Below, one piece after another: positions 16,576 through 26,200 of a DNA stretch of 64,000 nt. Source of the stretch: DTPU01 sp963827855 (lineage in GTDB: Bacteria > Planctomycetota > Phycisphaerae > Sedimentisphaerales > Anaerobacaceae); assembly GCA_963827855.1 (NCBI GenBank), contig CAWHBY010000001.1, forward strand, positions 372,001 through 436,000. Direction: 5' to 3'. The translations under genes were made by a program, and so were the position numbers. The notes beneath the pieces are model-generated. The model searched no databases, was not told the DNA's origin, and saw only the letters and a program-made list of their open reading frames with translations. The first letter of the stretch is position 1. Every line of letters starts with the position of its first letter.

Positions 16576-17442
16576 ATGGATCCGATCATGGTCGCGCTGG
16601 TGGTCGTCGTGGCGGTTGCGGTGGTTGTCTTTCTCGCAGGTATACGCGTCGTTCGCCCTACACACCGCGGCCTCATAGAGAGACTGGGAAAGTACAGACG
16701 CTTCGCGAAATGGGGCTTCAATTGGATCATTCCCATTGTAGACAGAATGATCCAGGTCAATATCACGGAGCAGATGGTAGACGCCCAGCCCCAGGAGATC
16801 ATCACCAATGACAATCTCAATGCGAGAGTGGATGCCCAGGTCTACTTCAAGGTCAAGGAGGATGAGCAGAGCATCAAGAGCTCTCAGTACAACGTCAACA
16901 ACTACCAGTTTCAGATTGTCAACCTCGCCCGCACGACACTCCGCAATATCATCGGCACGCTCACGCTGAAATCAGCCAACAGCGAGAGAGACAAGATCAA
17001 CTCCTCGCTCCTGGAGACCCTGGCCAGGGAGACCAAGCACTGGGGCATGGAGATCGTCCGGACAGAGCTGAAAGAGATCGACCCTCCCAAGGACGTCCAG
17101 GAGACCATGAACAAGGTGGTGAAGGCGGAGAATGAGAAAGTCGCCGCCTTGGATTTCGCCGATGCCGTGGAGCGGCAGGCGGACGGAATCAAGCGCTCGG
17201 AAATCAAGAAGGCCGAAGGGATCAAGCAGGCCAAGATCCTCGCGGCCGAGGGCGAAGCCGAGGCCATCAGGCTGGTCAACGAGGCCGCGAACACCTACTT
17301 CGTTGGAAACGCCCAGCTTCTCCGCAAGCTCGAGGCCCTGGAGAAATCCCTCAGTCAAAACGCCAAGATCGTCATTCCCTCGGGCTCAGAGCTCGTCAAT
17401 GTCATCGGGGAAATGGCCGGCTTCTTGCCGATGGCGAAGTGA
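16576..17442 (+). CDS. SPFH/band-7 (stomatin-like, slipin) membrane protein
   Basis: The product has 288 residues. The ATG at 16576 follows GAAGGGAGGATCC. Residues about 4-24 form one membrane helix, followed by RVVRPTHRGLIERLGKY, the classic SPFH start. The band-7 domain spans about 25-190 (ITEQMVDAQPQEIITNDN; ARTTLRNIIGTLTL). A charged coiled coil at about 195-250 (QADGIKRSEIKKAEGIKQAK...) is the flotillin/stomatin-type oligomerisation arm. These proteins form membrane rings or microdomains and often pair with an NfeD protein; no nfeD is adjacent. It stands alone. Confidence 0.9.
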   Translation: MDPIMVALVVVVAVAVVVFLAGIRVVRPTHRGLIERLGKYRRFAKWGFNWIIPIVDRMIQVNITEQMVDAQPQEIITNDNLNARVDAQVYFKVKEDEQSIKSSQYNVNNYQFQIVNLARTTLRNIIGTLTLKSANSERDKINSSLLETLARETKHWGMEIVRTELKEIDPPKDVQETMNKVVKAENEKVAALDFADAVERQADGIKRSEIKKAEGIKQAKILAAEGEAEAIRLVNEAANTYFVGNAQLLRKLEALEKSLSQNAKIVIPSGSELVNVIGEMAGFLPMAK

Positions 17443-18021
17443 TGATCGCGGTGATCGCCATGTATCGGCGTGGCTGAGAGTCGGTGCTGGCATCGCGGGG
17501 GGGCTTGCGTGGGACGCCAACAGAGGATGACGGCTGACACAGCCGTCCTACACCTTCTGTTTCCATCTGATAGCTGATCGCTGACGGCTGCCGGCATGCC
17601 GAGGGGGTGTTAACCCGCGATCATCAACCCGGAATGGCTGGTTCAGACCCCTGATCCCTGGCGACTGGCCCCTAGTCCGATAGTCCCTCGGCTCACTTCA
17701 GACGCGTGACAACCGCCGCAGTACCCTCACCTTGCTTGTCCCATAGTGCGTGACCCACCTGAGTTGGCCGGAGGCTGTTCCATGAACCAGGAAAAATTGT
17801 CGCCTGGCTTGGCCGGGCTGGAGTGGGTGACGCCTCTCGATAGACGCTAGATTGGCCCGTATGACGTTATTGAGACGAGGGCTGTAACGTGTACCCGTTA
17901 TGGGACTTAGAAGACCGGGTGAACTGGGTGCCTTGGACCGGCAGTGTTGCGTCACCGGCGACAGGTCAGGCCCAGCACCACTCGCCACGCCGGCGAGTTG
18001 CATGATCCGAAAAAGTTGGTG
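17443..18021. other. Intergenic stretch, no gene seen
   Basis: About 580 bases with no frame that combines a start signal with protein-like content. It contains short stem-loops near 17450-17610 and no recognised element. Confidence 0.5.
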
Positions 18022-18050
18022 TTGACAAGCCCACCCGCTTGTGGTTTATG
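18022..18050 (+). promoter_or_regulatory. Sigma-70-type promoter of the PEP-CTERM gene
   Basis: TTGACA at 18022-18027, a 17-base spacer and TTTATG at 18045-18050. The -35 box is perfect and the spacing ideal. The start codon at 18104 leaves a leader of about 45 bases with a GAAAGGAG ribosome site. Confidence 0.5.
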
Positions 18051-18103
18051 GGACTCCATCGTTATGGAGAGTGTAATCACGGTCCTTTGAGAAAGGAGTC
18101 TCT

Positions 18104-18754
18104 ATGAAGACGAATGTTAGGGTATGTGCAAGCCTGTTTCTGGGGCTGGCAATGGTCTCGTTGGCTACGGCCGCTCCAACGATCACGATCAGCGGGGGCC
18201 CTTACCAGAACGGTTCCGGCGGAGAGCTCACTGCCACCATAGAGTCATCACCTTCATTCCAGACGTTCTGCGTAGAGCTGAATGAGCATATCGCGTTGGG
18301 TGGCACCTACGACTTCGACATCAATACAGAAGCCATCGCAGGCGGCGTAGGTGGAGGAAGCCCGGACCCGTTGGATCCTCGCACTGCCTGGCTGTACCAG
18401 AAGTTCATCAACAACGATCTACCAGGCTACGACTTCGCCGATAGCGGCATTGGTCGCGCCGTATCGGCGGGTGCGCTGCAGGATGCCATCTGGTACATCG
18501 AGAACGAGATCCCCGTTCTGCCCGCGGGTCTGGCGACCAACTTCTACAATCTGATACCGGCCGATCTGCAGGGCATTGGCGACGTCAGGGTCCTCAATCT
18601 GTATACGGCGCCCAATGCCGCAGGGGCAGCACCGACGCAGTGCCAGGACGTCCTGGGATACTCCCCGACGCCGAGCGTGCCGGTACCGGGTGCCATCCTC
18701 CTGGGTGGACTGGGCTGTGCGTTGGTGGGATGTTTGAGGCGCAGGTCTGCATAG
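18104..18754 (+). CDS. PEP-CTERM sorting domain protein
   Basis: The product has 216 residues. The ATG at 18104 follows GAGAAAGGAGTCTCT. It has a signal peptide (MKTNVRVCASLFLG... ATAAPT). The C-terminus is a PEP-CTERM signal of the planctomycete VPxPGAILLG type: the VPVPG box, a hydrophobic helix, then CLRRRSA. The protein would be exported and processed by an exosortase, ending at the cell surface. Residues about 45-150 have the FCVELNEHI...TAWLYQKF...ALQDAIWY pattern seen in PEP-CTERM proteins with a thioester-like fold; the Cys is in TFCVEL. Function is unknown. It is monocistronic, with its own promoter and a strong terminator. No exosortase gene lies in the window. Confidence 0.88.
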   Translation: MKTNVRVCASLFLGLAMVSLATAAPTITISGGPYQNGSGGELTATIESSPSFQTFCVELNEHIALGGTYDFDINTEAIAGGVGGGSPDPLDPRTAWLYQKFINNDLPGYDFADSGIGRAVSAGALQDAIWYIENEIPVLPAGLATNFYNLIPADLQGIGDVRVLNLYTAPNAAGAAPTQCQDVLGYSPTPSVPVPGAILLGGLGCALVGCLRRRSA

Positions 18755-18781
18755 CAGCACGACCTTCGAACGCGTCATCTC

Positions 18782-18816
18782 AAGGGGCATTGGACTGAGT
18801 TCCAATGCCCCTTTCT
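18782..18816 (+). terminator. Strong intrinsic terminator after the PEP-CTERM gene
   Basis: A perfect 13-bp stem, AAGGGGCATTGGA at 18782-18794 with TCCAATGCCCCTT at 18801-18813, encloses a 6-base loop and is followed by TCT. It begins 28 bases after the stop codon. Confidence 0.85.
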
Positions 18817-19320
18817 CATGGTATGCGAAGGATGATGCCGACATCACGGCGTGTCCGCGTGGGATGGCACCCCTGCACGGTATGCTATGGGCTCCTCGCC
18901 TCAGCTAGCCGCTGACCGCCACTTTTCCCATTCCTACCTTCTCAGCGTTCCATCTCCCGCTCCTGCCTCCTTGGTTTCGCTCAATACCCCCTCGGCTCGC
19001 TGCATCCATGGGACAACATCCGCAGAGTCTCCATCTTATTGTCCCACTGGTGGGTGTCGATCCTGAAGGAGACCTCTGGTCCAGTTGTCCAGCCGGTCCA
19101 CAACCAACTCCAGATCACTCGCAGCGCCTTCATTGGACACCTTCCTTTCTCGGTTATTCGCCAGGGCCTTGCCCGCGGGTCCTGACGGGCTTCGGTCCCG
19201 AGCCAGTCCATTGTGCTTCTCTATCCAGAAGAGGCAGCCTGGGTGGGAAAGGTAACGGACAACCGAGGAGGAGTCAGGAGACAGCATGACGGAGAGACGA
19301 AACGGCGAACTTCCTCCTGA
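18817..19320. other. Intergenic stretch, one doubtful small frame
   Basis: About 500 bases between the terminator and the end of the leftward DUF2130 gene. The only candidate is the 50-codon minus-strand frame at 18981-19133. Nothing else recognisable is present. Confidence 0.45.
18981..19133 (-). CDS. Possible small protein of 50 residues
   Basis: The ATG at 19133 follows GGAAGGTGTCCA, a good ribosome site. The product begins MKALRVIWSWLWTGW, a Trp-rich amphipathic start, then runs on with no recognised family. The case rests only on the ribosome site and start; it could be chance. Confidence 0.25.
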   Translation of the reverse strand: MKALRVIWSWLWTGWTTGPEVSFRIDTHQWDNKMETLRMLSHGCSEPRGY

Positions 19321-20628
19321 CTACTGACTTCTGACTTCCGTCTCCTGTTCGTCAGCGTCTGGCGAGGGTGCGTCGCCTTCCAGGGCCTTGAGGCCCAGGC
19401 CGTCGATCTCTTGGAGGGAGCGGCCCGCGATACCTTGGAGGTCGCCGTACATGCCGACCGTGGCCTGGATGACCCGCTCGATCTGCTCTTCTCGCTTGGC
19501 CCACTGCTTCATGATGGCCTTTCTCTCCTTGTCCAGGTCTGACTGCATGGTGGAGAAGGCCTCGACGATGGCCTGGACGCGGAGCCGGAAGCGGGGGCCC
19601 GTGAGGTACTCGTAGATCATCTCCATCTTGGTCTGCTGGCCCTCAACGGACTGGCGGGCGCACGCGACCTCGATGAGGGTGTGGCGGAGCGTGATGGCCA
19701 CAGCCATGGCTGTCCTGGGGTGGGTCACCCAGACGCCGTCGATGACGTCGAAGGTGTCGACCTCCTTGGGCAGGGCCTGGCTGACCATCACCGCGATCTC
19801 GGCCTTGGCCGCGCGCTGGTCCTCGCGGAGCTTGGGCAGCCATCCGTCGGTCCAGTTCTTGGTCCTCTTGGATTCCCACAAGATCGTGCCGCAGTGCTGG
19901 CCGAGCGGCCCGAGGACGCGGTGCAGGACGTCGCCGCCGAACTCGCCCTTGGGTACGGGCTCGATGGTGTCCCTGGGGAACTTGGCCTTGAGCAGGGCCT
20001 CCAGCTCGAGCTCCTGGACCTCGCCCTGGAGCTGCTGCGAGCCTTGCTCTGCCCTGCGTTTGAGCTCCTCGATCTGTCGCTGCATGGAGGTGATCTGCTG
20101 CTCCTTCTCGACCACCTTGAGCCGCATCTGCTCCTCTGCCTCCTTGCGGGCTTGATCACGGGTGGCCCCCAGAGAGGCCTGGACCCGCTTCTCGATGGTC
20201 AGGTCAAGCTCTCGCTTGGCATCGTCCAGCTCCCGCTGTTTGCGGATCAGGTCTGCCTGGACCTTCTGGGCCTCGGCGAGCTTGATGTCTCGCTGTCTGA
20301 GGATAGCCTGCAGGTCTGCGACCTCCCTGGCCTTCTGCTCAAGGTCTGTGCCGATCGCCAGCTTGGCCTTCTTCGCCTCCTCTGCGACGATCCTCGCCCG
20401 CTCGAGGCCGAGTCTCTGGCTGACCTGCTCGTCGATGGCCTCCTTGGCCTTGGCCAGTGCCTGTTCGCGGTCGCGCAGCGTCTTCTCTTTCGCTGCAACG
20501 TCGCTGTCCTTTTCGGCCAGGAGCCTCTCGTATTCCTGGCGGGTGGACTCGATGAGCGGCGCTGCGAGCGATTCAGTCAGTCGTATCTCGGTCTTGCACC
20601 TGGGGCATGTAATCGTCGGTTCTGCCAT
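19321..20628 (-). CDS. DUF2130 domain protein with zinc-ribbon-like start and coiled coil
   Basis: The product has 435 residues from the ATG at 20628 (MAEPTITCPRCKTEIRL). The N-terminal C-P-R-C is half of a zinc ribbon; no second pair follows. Residues about 25-215 are a long Glu/Lys/Arg/Ala coiled coil. Residues about 215-390 are the DUF2130 domain (KGEFGGDVLHRV, GTILWESKRTKNW, WVTHPRTAMAVA). The GDV...WESKRT strand pattern resembles a PD-(D/E)xK nuclease core (D and ExK), as in RmuC-like proteins, so a DNA-processing role is possible. It is divergent from DUF72 at 20800, separated by a palindromic element. Confidence 0.85.
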   Translation of the reverse strand: MAEPTITCPRCKTEIRLTESLAAPLIESTRQEYERLLAEKDSDVAAKEKTLRDREQALAKAKEAIDEQVSQRLGLERARIVAEEAKKAKLAIGTDLEQKAREVADLQAILRQRDIKLAEAQKVQADLIRKQRELDDAKRELDLTIEKRVQASLGATRDQARKEAEEQMRLKVVEKEQQITSMQRQIEELKRRAEQGSQQLQGEVQELELEALLKAKFPRDTIEPVPKGEFGGDVLHRVLGPLGQHCGTILWESKRTKNWTDGWLPKLREDQRAAKAEIAVMVSQALPKEVDTFDVIDGVWVTHPRTAMAVAITLRHTLIEVACARQSVEGQQTKMEMIYEYLTGPRFRLRVQAIVEAFSTMQSDLDKERKAIMKQWAKREEQIERVIQATVGMYGDLQGIAGRSLQEIDGLGLKALEGDAPSPDADEQETEVRSQ

Positions 20629-20661
20629 ATGCTGCACTTCTACAGAACCGCCCCGCGAGAC

Positions 20662-20720
20662 GCAAGGGTGTCTGGTGCCTTTTCCGGAACAGACCCGGAA
20701 AAGGTGCCAGACACCCTTGC
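20662..20720. repeat. Long palindromic element (REP/MITE-like)
   Basis: A 26-base arm at 20662-20687 (from GCAAGGGTGTCTGGTG to TTTTCCGG) pairs with 20695-20720 with two mismatches and a 7-base loop. The AAGGTGCCAGACACCCTT core resembles repeat extragenic palindromes. It lies between the divergent DUF2130 and DUF72 genes, and its right end overlaps the -35 box of the DUF72 promoter. Confidence 0.8.
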
Positions 20721-20745
20721 CTATCGCCAGTGGTTGGTCTATAAT
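20717..20745 (+). promoter_or_regulatory. Promoter of the second DUF72 gene
   Basis: TTGCCT at 20717-20722, a 17-base spacer and a perfect TATAAT at 20740-20745. The -35 box lies in the last bases of the palindrome. Confidence 0.55.
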
Positions 20746-20799
20746 AGCGCCCAGCTAAGACAGTGCCCAGCTAACAAACCCGTCTCTGGGGAGAAAGCC

Positions 20800-21741
20800 G
20801 TGTTACCAAAGATTACGATACCAAGGTCCTGCGCTCCGTTTCTGAGGATCGGCACCTGCTCCTGGAAGTACGATTCCTGGAGCGGACTGGTGTATGACCC
20901 TGACCGCAAGTATGACACATACGAGTACCTGGAAGACTATGCCAAGTACTTCAACAGCGTGGAGATCGATCAGTGGTTCTGGAGCCTGTTCCCATCGGCA
21001 GTCCGGCTGCCCGATGCGGAGACTGCGACGAGGCTTGCGGACAGCGTTCCAACGGACTTCAAGTTCACGGTCAAGGCGCCCAACTCGATCACCCTGACCC
21101 ACTCCTGTGCCAAGCAGCCCAAGGGCTCAGAGGCGCGCGCGAATGAGCCGAATTCGAACTTCCTGGATGTCGGGCTGCTGAATCGGTTTATGGAGACGAT
21201 CGAGCCCATGCACGCCAAGCTTGGGGTCCTCATGTTCCAGTTTGAGTATCTCAACAAGGCCAAGATGCCTTCGCAGAAGGCCTTCCTGGATCGACTGCAC
21301 GAGTTCTTCAGCAAGGCTCCCAAGGGCTTCGCCTATGCCATCGAACTCCGTAATCCGAACTATCTGAGCGCAGAGTTTTTTGACTTCCTTAAGGCCCATG
21401 TGCTTGGCTGTGTGCTGCTGGAGGGCTATTTTATGCCGCCCATTGCAGAACTGGCCGCCAGGTTCGACGTCAGCACCGCAGGCTTCCTGGTCATTCGGTT
21501 GCACGGCCCGGACCGGGCCGGCATGGAGGAGCGGACCGGCGGGGTATGGAACCGGATCGTGGAGCCGCGAGATCACAGCCTCGACGCCGCTGCAGGCCTG
21601 ATCAAGGCCAATGCCAGGCTGGAGGTCGAGACCTACGTCAACGTGAACAACCACTACGAAGGCAGCGCACCGCTGACGATCGAGAGGCTGGCCGCCAGGC
21701 TCTCTGACACCAAGAAGCAGGCGGTAGGTGCCAAGAAGTAG
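20800..21741 (+). CDS. DUF72 (YecE-like) protein, second copy
   Basis: The product has 313 residues from the GTG at 20800, preceded by GGGGAGAAAGCC; no ATG is available before the conserved start. It begins LRIGTCSWKYDSWSGLVY, the DUF72 signature. NSVEIDQWFWSLF and DFKFTVKAPNSITLTH follow, and the C-terminus has YVNVNNHYEGSAP, the conserved NNHYxGxAP motif. It is only distantly similar to the copy at 11612, which is in the lexA cassette. The family is a TIM barrel of unsettled function. The upstream promoter overlaps a palindromic element; it converges on the oxidoreductase gene. Confidence 0.85.
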   Translation: MLPKITIPRSCAPFLRIGTCSWKYDSWSGLVYDPDRKYDTYEYLEDYAKYFNSVEIDQWFWSLFPSAVRLPDAETATRLADSVPTDFKFTVKAPNSITLTHSCAKQPKGSEARANEPNSNFLDVGLLNRFMETIEPMHAKLGVLMFQFEYLNKAKMPSQKAFLDRLHEFFSKAPKGFAYAIELRNPNYLSAEFFDFLKAHVLGCVLLEGYFMPPIAELAARFDVSTAGFLVIRLHGPDRAGMEERTGGVWNRIVEPRDHSLDAAAGLIKANARLEVETYVNVNNHYEGSAPLTIERLAARLSDTKKQAVGAKK

Positions 21742-21854
21742 CAGGGGCGGTGGGCAGAGCCCGTCCCAAGAGGCTAGTTCTAGGTTTTAAGTTCTAAGGG
21801 CTGGCAATGAACTCCCATCAGTTACCTAGATCCTAAAACCTAATACCCAAAACC

Positions 21855-21885
21855 GAAGACTTCGCCGCTAAGCGGCGAAGTCTTC
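21855..21885 (-). terminator. Terminator-like hairpin overlapping the oxidoreductase stop
   Basis: A perfect 15-bp palindrome, GAAGACTTCGCCGCT then AGCGGCGAAGTCTTC, with a single central base. It includes the TAG stop (21868-21870) of the leftward gene. On the minus strand GGTTTTGGGTATTAGG follows, moderately T-rich. It may serve both convergent genes. Confidence 0.6.
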
Positions 21886-23220
21886 TGGCTTGAACTCCAG
21901 CTTGCGGCCTTGCTCGATGGCCTCGTTGACCTTGAGGACCGTCACTGCCGTCTCATAGCCGATCTCAGCAGGGCAGTTGAGCGTCTGGTGGCCGCGGATC
22001 GATTCAAAGAAGTTCTCCAGGTGCGGCTGGTGATAGGGCTTGTTCATGTCTATCAGCAGGCTGTACTTGGGCGGCTTGGCAGAGGCCCGCACGTCCAGCA
22101 CGCTCTTGGTGTCCGACTTCTGCTCCAGGCCCGCCTCGCGTTTGACCAGGTGCAGGTCCTCCCAGGGAAACCACTTCTTCTCATCCACCCAGCTCTCGCG
22201 GTACACGGAGCCTCTGCCGCTCTCTGAGATCTCGAGCGTGCCTTCATCGCCCATGAACTGCTCGAAGTAACCCCCACTGCTGTTGGTGGTCAGGGTCTGG
22301 TACGTGGCCCTGACTGGACCTGCCTCAGTGCGGTACTCGTAGATGGCGATGGCGTTGTCGTACCACTGGTGAGTCGTCCAGTAGTCGATGCCTCCGCTGG
22401 CCACCAGGGAGCTGGGCCTGCACTTCAGGAACCAGGTATAGATGTCGATCTGGTGCGAGCCCAGGTCCACGATGGGACCTCCGCCCAGGCCCTTGTACCA
22501 TCTCCAATTGCGGAACTGTTGCATGGAGGAGAAGCCGTACTGGTTGAGCGTGGCCTCCGGGATTGCCGATCCTTCAGGCCACCCCAGGTCCTCACAGGCG
22601 CTGCGGGAGCGATTCCACTGGCCGTTGATGGTGGTGATGCGTCCGAGCATGCGTTTGGGCTCGATGATCTTGTCATAGCAGAAGCGGTACCTGGGATTAC
22701 TCCTTCTCTGGTGTCCGATCTGCAGGCACTTGCCCGAGGCCTTGGCCGCTTCGACCATCTGGCGTGCGCCTTCCAGGGTGTTGGACATCTCCTTCTCGCA
22801 GTAGACGTGCAGGCCCTTCTTGAGGCAGGCGATGGCGTGCCTTGCGTGCCAGAAGTCAGGGGTGGCCACGATCACTGCGTCGAGGTCTTTTTCGGTATCG
22901 AGCATCTCCTGGTAGTCTGCGTAGGCCTTGCCCGCGTGGCCGTAGGCCTTGTAGGCGTTGAGGGTCCTGGCCACTCGCGTGCGGTTGGGCTCCCAAATGT
23001 CGCAGACTGCCTTGAAGTGCACGGGGTAGTCCTTGCTGAGCTTGATCACGGCGTCCATCAGGACCTGGCCCTGCGCACCTGCGCCGATCAGTGCCAGGTT
23101 GAGGACGTCACGGTTCCGGCCAGGGGTCTCTGAGCCAGAGGCAGCCTGGGCCAGGATCACCCCTGCACCGGCCATCGCGCCCGTACGCATGAACTCGCGT
23201 CTACTGATCGACTTCTTCAT
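21868..23220 (-). CDS. Tat-exported Gfo/Idh/MocA-family oxidoreductase
   Basis: The product has 450 residues from the ATG at 23220, preceded by AACAGGAGATCAGCC. The N-terminus is a twin-arginine signal (SRREFMRTGAMAGAG). The Rossmann start is LALIGAGAQGQVLMD. Further Gfo/Idh/MocA marks are ATPDFWHARHAIACL, GLHVYCEKEMSNT (the EKP-type motif with Met for Pro) and GGGPIVDLGSHQIDI. Such NAD(P)-dependent enzymes act on sugars or inositol-like polyols. The EKEM variant may change cofactor handling. The start overlaps the kinase stop by ATGA, so the two are translationally coupled. Confidence 0.9.
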   Translation of the reverse strand: MKKSISRREFMRTGAMAGAGVILAQAASGSETPGRNRDVLNLALIGAGAQGQVLMDAVIKLSKDYPVHFKAVCDIWEPNRTRVARTLNAYKAYGHAGKAYADYQEMLDTEKDLDAVIVATPDFWHARHAIACLKKGLHVYCEKEMSNTLEGARQMVEAAKASGKCLQIGHQRRSNPRYRFCYDKIIEPKRMLGRITTINGQWNRSRSACEDLGWPEGSAIPEATLNQYGFSSMQQFRNWRWYKGLGGGPIVDLGSHQIDIYTWFLKCRPSSLVASGGIDYWTTHQWYDNAIAIYEYRTEAGPVRATYQTLTTNSSGGYFEQFMGDEGTLEISESGRGSVYRESWVDEKKWFPWEDLHLVKREAGLEQKSDTKSVLDVRASAKPPKYSLLIDMNKPYHQPHLENFFESIRGHQTLNCPAEIGYETAVTVLKVNEAIEQGRKLEFKPEDFAA

Positions 23221-26200
23221 GGCTGATCTCCTGTTGGTCTGTCCAATATCCAGATCTCGTGGTGCCACTGGCCGTAGCACCGTTCCAGGGCCAGGGCCGT
23301 GCCGCCTGCCCTGGGTTGCGTGCTCCACCCAAAGAACCCCTCCATCTTCCTCGATGCTTCATTCCGTGTCACGTCATAGGTCCAGAGTCCCTGGCCCCAG
23401 TAGCATCCGATCAGGACCTGCTGGCCGTCAGGCGACCAGTTAAGGAATACGTGCTGCTTCTCGGGCGGGCCTGGCCAGACCGCCACAGGCGAGGCGATCG
23501 ACCGGTCCTTGACGACTATGGACATGTCGTCCTGCATGAAGGCGATGTATCTCTCGTCAGGTGACATCACGGGGAACTGGTAGTTGCAGGTGAGCACATG
23601 GCGAGGGTAGGCGCGGTCCGGCTCCATGGAGACCGAGTACATCGTCTTGTCGGTCCTGCAGTGGTAGTACAGGCGGTTGGATCGCTGGCCCCAGTTCGGC
23701 CACCCGCCGCTGGCAACGAACCGTGGAGGGGTGGAACCGTCTGCCGCAATGACCCAGACCTCCTCCTGTTCTATGGGCGGGTGCTGGCCTGGCCGGTCTG
23801 TGGCCAGATCCTCGAAGGACAGGACCTGGCGGTCCCGCACGTACGCGATGGTCTTGCCGTCAGGCGACCAGGCAGGGTCCTTGCCGGGCACGGTCAGGAG
23901 CCGGGTCTTGCCGGTCCTGAGGTCGAGGACTTCCACGCCGCTTGAACCCAAGACCCCGCGGCTGTAGGCCAGCTCGGTGCCGTCAGGGGACCAGGAGGGG
24001 TGGAATCCCTCAGCCACCACGCGTCTGCCTGCTGCGGCGAGCTGGCGATATTGCTCGTCAGCCCTCCGCATCGTGGCGAAGGCCGTAGCCTGCGGTGGGT
24101 TGGCGCCTGGAAACCACGGCTGGCCGGCTGCCAGGCTGTCGAAGACGTAGCGGGCGACCATGCAATCGAACTGCTGTAGCTCCTGCGCAATCGCCGTCGC
24201 GGCAGAGTCGTGTTCGGACTCAGACCCGGCCTCGCCAGCCAGGTGGGACTCGGCCCTTGCAGCAGGTCGGAAGAGCTGGTTATATCTGGGCTGGGCCTGT
24301 TCGTACTGGCCGAGGCCGGTCAGCAGGCAGAACAGGTAGAACTGATGGGTCTTGTCCTCGGGCTCCAGGCGAAGACAGGCCTCTGTGTCGGCCAGGGCCT
24401 CCTGGAGCATGCCCATTCGGGCGAATGTTAGACGCCGCTGTCTGTAGAGGTCGAGCCACCGCCGGTCCTGGGGGACCATCAGGCTGGCGGCCTGGCTGTG
24501 ATCACTGATCGCTGAGCTGAGCAGGTCCTTGTCGCTCTGCCTGAGCCCCATGTCCCGCCTGGCGACCGCCCGAATCATGTAGCCGACCGGGTTCTTGGGC
24601 TGACTGCCGATCATGATGCTGGCCTCGGTCTCCATCTGGCGATACTGGGCCAGGGCACGATAGGCCAGGGCTCTCGCCTTGTGGGTGCCATAGTGGCTGG
24701 GGTCCAGCTCCAGTGCCTTGTCGAGCCATCCCATCTTCGCAGCCACGGTCTGCGCGGTGATTGCACGGAGCAGGTAGGCGTCCGCTGTCTTAGGCATCAG
24801 GAGCTCGCCCTGATGCAGATGGGCCTCGGCCTTCTCCTTTGCACGGGGGTCGTTGGGCGCAGTCTCCAGATAGATCCAAGCCAGGAGGAAGTGGGCATTG
24901 GCCGCGACCTCCGGGCTCTCCGTGAGCAGGTCCCGCAGCGGGTCAACGCCTGCCTCAGGGCCGCGGAGCTCGTATAGGACGCGGGCATTGAGCAGCCTGG
25001 CCCTTGGCCCCACGAAGGGGCTCCTCAGGATCGGAGCCACCTCTGAGAGGGCCCGCTCGTACTCGCCGCCGGAGAGCAGATCCTCGACCATCGCGAGGGA
25101 CCTCTCGTGGCTGGTCCGCGTCCTCTGGATAGCCAGGCGGGTGTAGGCCAGCCCGCTGAAGACCAGGCCTATGATCACTGCAGCAGCCGCAGCACCCGCG
25201 ATCAATTGAAGGCGGTGCCTGCGGACGAATTTCTGCATCCGGATCAGCGTGCTGGGTGAGCCCGCCAGGGTGGGCTCGTGGCGGAGGTGACGCTCGATGT
25301 CTTCTGCGAGGCTGTGGGCGGTCTCGTACCTGCGGGTACGGTCCTTCTCCAGGGTCTTCATGACGATCCAGTCGAGGTCGCCCCTGACGAGCCTGCTGAG
25401 GCCCTCGGGACTGGTTCGCCTGGCGCTGGCCAAATCGGAAAGGGCCTTGCCCAGGGTGCGTATCCTCGTGGAGGGCTTGACCAGATCACCCTCGCGGATG
25501 ATCCTCTGCATCTCTGCGTAGCCCGCGCTGCGGAGAGTCTCGCTGGCATAGGGCGTGGTGCCTGTGACCAGCTCGTAGAGCAGCACGCCCAAGGAGTAGA
25601 TGTCCGTCCGCGTGTCGACGTCGAGGCCGCTCATCTCTGCCTGCTCCGGGCTCATGTACTCGGGGGTGCCGATGATCTGGCTGCAGCGGGTGAACAGGGT
25701 CTGCTCAGTGAGCCGCTGGTTGACCGCCTTGGCGATGCCGAAGTCGATCACCTTGGGCACGGGCTTTCCGTCGTGCAGGGTGACCATCACGTTGGAGGGC
25801 TTGATGTCCCTGTGGATGATGCCCTTCTGGTGGGCATGCTGGACCGCGTTGCAGACCTGGACGAAGAGCTCCAGCCGCTCCCGCGTGGTCAGCCGGTTCG
25901 TGTCGCAATACTCGGTGATGGAGACGCCTCTGACCAGTTCCATGACGAAGTAGGGCCGTCCGGTCTCGGTGCAGCCACCATCAAAGACCTGGGCAATGTT
26001 GGGGTGGTCCATGATGGCCAGGGCCTGGCGCTCTGCCTCGAACCGGGCGATCACCTGCTCTGTGTCCATGCCCAGCCGGATGATCTTCAGGGCCACCTTG
26101 CGGCGGACGGGTCGCTGCTGCTCTGCCATGTAGACCACGGCCATGCCGCCCTCGCCGATCCTTTCGAGCAGCTTGTAGCGGTCGATGGTGGTGCCCAGAG

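Noticed and set aside
19681..20799. Long N-terminal extension of the second DUF72 frame
   Set aside because: It runs antisense through DUF2130 and the palindrome; the promoter and GTG with ribosome site at 20800 mark the real start.
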